A stretch of 64,000 nucleotides of DNA from Flavobacteriales bacterium (GTDB taxonomy: Bacteria; Bacteroidota; Bacteroidia; Flavobacteriales_D; Crocinitomicaceae), in NCBI GenBank assembly GCA_015665275.1, contig JADFAL010000039.1, positions 1 through 64,000 of the forward strand, given 5' to 3'. The translations under genes and the position numbers were made by a program. Each line of letters starts with the position of its first letter. Within the stretch, counting starts at the first letter, position 1. Shown one piece after another: positions 62,293 through 64,000 of this stretch. The notes below the pieces were generated by a model, which was not told where the DNA came from, did not search any database, and saw only the letters and a program-made list of their open reading frames with translations.

Positions 62293-63744
62293 TTAATACT
62301 GACGGAAGTCGTCTTGAGCGTTTTGTCCCCACTTGTCAATCACATGCGCATTTGGATCGTCAACTCCTCCCAATCGCGTATTACGTTTCGACAATTCTTG
62401 GGGCCAAGAGTCGTTTTTCAATTCACCGATCATATCCGAGTGCAATAGGCGATACGATTTATTCACCAAGTCCGGATTGTAGAAGATGAATCGTTTGTTA
62501 CTGAATCGGCCAATTTTATTGTATTGCCAGATCTCGTAAGGATATTCGTTTGGAGAAACTTCTCTACTAATGATGTTGGTTGGCGCACCATACTGTAAAT
62601 ACACGCGACCACGATCCGTTTCGAATCCTTCCTGGAAATTATTTCCGTACAAACGTTCCACCATGCGTACTTGCGCCTTGTAGGCTAGCCATTCCTCGTA
62701 AGGATTGAGTGCTGCGGTTACTTGCCAGAATTGTTGCAAGTGTTTTCGTGCATCTTCATTGTTCTTAGATTTTAGTGTCTCCACAATGGAGCGAACTTCT
62801 GAATTGGTAGAAATTGGAATGACTGCTTCTAGGTAATACAAAACACTGTCCTCCGGTATGCTTTCTTGAAAACTTGGATCGATCAATACATCTTCAGCTA
62901 ACAAATCCGTTTGAACTTCATTGGTTCTTTCGAAATCGTATTGTTGTGTAGCCAATTGAATTCCTCCGGCATTTAAAATCGAGTAGGAGAGGACGTAGGT
63001 TCCAGATGGAATGTTTTCTAAGTTAATTTTCTGGAAAATCGGTACTACATCATCCACTTGGTACGTATTGACCTGCATAAACTCTTCGAGCATTTCCCCA
63101 GTTATACCGTTGATTACGCTCTGTTCTAGCATAAAGGAAGTGTCTCCCAACATTTCGGAATTGTACACTTCCATGTATACGGGCATTGCTGTTAACTCCT
63201 TAGGATAGTATGATGAAAGTCGCGGAATGATGTTATACCCAGATTTATAAAATATCGAATTCGGATCGCCTTGTGTTGCAATTTCGGCTACTCCGATATC
63301 AGAAATTGAAATGGCATCACTCAAATCTTCCACTACCAAAGGCATTACTGCCGTCATGGGATCGTTGTCACTGTTCAGGTCGGTGAGTTTGATGTTGAAC
63401 TGGTATTCGCCCGGATCCAAACGATAGCGTTGTACGTCGTAGAAATCTTCAACTATACTATCTCGCATTAATGGTGACGACAAGCGATATGCTTGAGCTG
63501 AAACGATGCTATCTTCGTTTCGAACGGATGTTTCTACGATTATATTTCCGATTAAACCACCTTCGGTTCCTACATAATTTAGGGAAGGGCCAACAAATTG
63601 AAAGTTGAATTCTACGTAATTCCCCACGCTAGGAGCGAAAAACTGTTTGTTATCAACATAAGCGCGCATCACGCGTTTTCCGGTTTGACCAAAAGTAATT
63701 CCGCAGAAGAGCAAGAAAGTACAGCTTATTAGAAAACGTTTCAT
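62293..63744 (-). CDS. GWxTD domain protein
   Basis: Signal peptide MKRFLISCTFLLFCGITFGQ after the chosen ATG 63744. The longer start at 63762 lies 2 nt behind a TAACTTTA -7-like element and would be at or before the transcript start. The N-terminal half consists of beta-domains. The GWxTD-like region is at the C-terminus: FETDRGRVYLQYGAPTNII (ending of the domain) and EIWQYNKIG. Members are found only in Bacteroidota and relatives, often near gliding or T9SS genes, function unknown. About 483 residues, exported. Confidence 0.82.
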   Translation of the reverse strand: MKRFLISCTFLLFCGITFGQTGKRVMRAYVDNKQFFAPSVGNYVEFNFQFVGPSLNYVGTEGGLIGNIIVETSVRNEDSIVSAQAYRLSSPLMRDSIVEDFYDVQRYRLDPGEYQFNIKLTDLNSDNDPMTAVMPLVVEDLSDAISISDIGVAEIATQGDPNSIFYKSGYNIIPRLSSYYPKELTAMPVYMEVYNSEMLGDTSFMLEQSVINGITGEMLEEFMQVNTYQVDDVVPIFQKINLENIPSGTYVLSYSILNAGGIQLATQQYDFERTNEVQTDLLAEDVLIDPSFQESIPEDSVLYYLEAVIPISTNSEVRSIVETLKSKNNEDARKHLQQFWQVTAALNPYEEWLAYKAQVRMVERLYGNNFQEGFETDRGRVYLQYGAPTNIISREVSPNEYPYEIWQYNKIGRFSNKRFIFYNPDLVNKSYRLLHSDMIGELKNDSWPQELSKRNTRLGGVDDPNAHVIDKWGQNAQDDFRQY

Positions 63745-63916
63745 TCGAGTGTATTTGTTCATGATAAAGTTACAAAATCCGCGCCGACCGAGGGCGAACT
63801 ACCTTACTGATTGATTCAGAAGTGGTTCTATTTCCATAAACGGTATTTGAAAGTGAGTGAATGGGGATCGGATTAAAGGGAAATAAAAAAAATGTAAAGA
63901 AAAAGGTTTGAAATCG

Positions 63917-63946
63917 CTTGCAGGAGATAAACTTTTGTCTACTTTT
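63917..63946 (+). promoter_or_regulatory. tRNA-Ser promoter
   Basis: TTG (63917-63919), 19-bp spacer, TACTTTTG (63939-63946): the full Bacteroidota promoter. The tRNA begins 4 nt further on at 63951, which serves as a local gauge for where transcription starts after the -7 element. Confidence 0.75.
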
Positions 63947-63950
63947 GCCG

Positions 63951-64000
63951 CGGAGAATTGGCAGAGTGGTCGAATGCACTGGTCTTGAAAACCAGCGTAC
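63951..64000 (+). tRNA. tRNA-Ser (anticodon UGA), 3' end cut by the window
   Basis: GGAGAATTGGCAGAGTGG is the acceptor and D-arm start of a serine tRNA. The anticodon arm is CTGGT, loop CTTGAAA, ACCAG, giving anticodon TGA and so reading UCA. The sequence stops in the variable arm, so the T-arm and 3' end cannot be checked. First base 63951 taken from the usual GGA start. Confidence 0.9.

Overview
The window looks like the chromosome of a member of the Bacteroidota, most likely Flavobacteriales. The signs are type IX secretion (T9SS) components (PorQ, a PorE-like protein), proteins with T9SS sorting tails and SprB repeats, a GWxTD protein, promoters of the Bacteroidota form (TTG about 19 bp upstream of TAnnTTTG), almost no Shine-Dalgarno sites, and a flavobacterial carotenoid operon. 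Genus cannot be read from the sequence; a Crocinitomicaceae/Cryomorphaceae-type organism is a guess.

Layout. 1-8.4 kb: end of a T9SS cargo gene broken by an in-frame TAG, an ABC-F ATPase, a three-gene envelope operon (beta-barrel, CotH-like kinase, DUF2490), an M61 peptidase and a secreted protein. 8.4-17.2 kb: TonB-dependent receptor, mazG, PagL-type lipid A deacylase with a DUF2807 lipoprotein, an ACT-domain protein, cmk, an outer-membrane barrel and porQ. 17.2-24.7 kb: carotenoid operon read leftwards, crtI-crtB-idi-crtD-cruF-crtZ-crtYcd plus a phosphoesterase, preceded by a CarH/LitR-type B12-binding MerR regulator. 24.8-30.6 kb: meaB (divergent from the regulator), an S4 protein, a sodium symporter, a GlmU-like protein and an AT-rich DUF4238 gene. 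30.9-45.7 kb: lon, TPR and BNR-repeat secreted proteins, an epimerase, the PorE-like protein, a GH25 lysozyme, rplS, panB, a four-helix-bundle protein among repeats, and a pseudouridine synthase. 45.8-55.1 kb: ECF sigma/anti-sigma pair, a 949-residue T9SS cargo with SprB repeats, a SnoaL-like protein, a rhodanese, a PrsW-type protease and an acetyltransferase. 55.1-64 kb: pckA, elbB, a lipoprotein, rimO, a tiny membrane protein, xerD, aroQ, a glycosyltransferase, a GWxTD protein and the start of tRNA-Ser(UGA).

The most interesting system is the carotenoid region. A B12-dependent photoreceptor-type repressor sits directly upstream of the pigment operon. A perfect 37-bp inverted repeat just upstream of crtI carries the same two 10-mers, at almost the same spacing, as the regulator's own promoter, so a shared light-responsive operator is a good hypothesis. 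The gene set (CrtYcd, CrtZ, CruF, CrtD, no visible ketolase) predicts monocyclic hydroxylated carotenoids of the saproxanthin/myxol type. The adjacent meaB serves an adenosylcobalamin enzyme, so both divergent neighbours concern the same cofactor.

Other themes: a near-consensus -7 element lies only 4-5 nt before the start codon of several genes and before the tRNA, suggesting leaderless mRNAs; three convergent gene pairs overlap by exactly four bases at their stop codons; several long hairpins and dispersed short repeats occupy intergenic regions. I see no insertion sequence, prophage, CRISPR array or rRNA gene.
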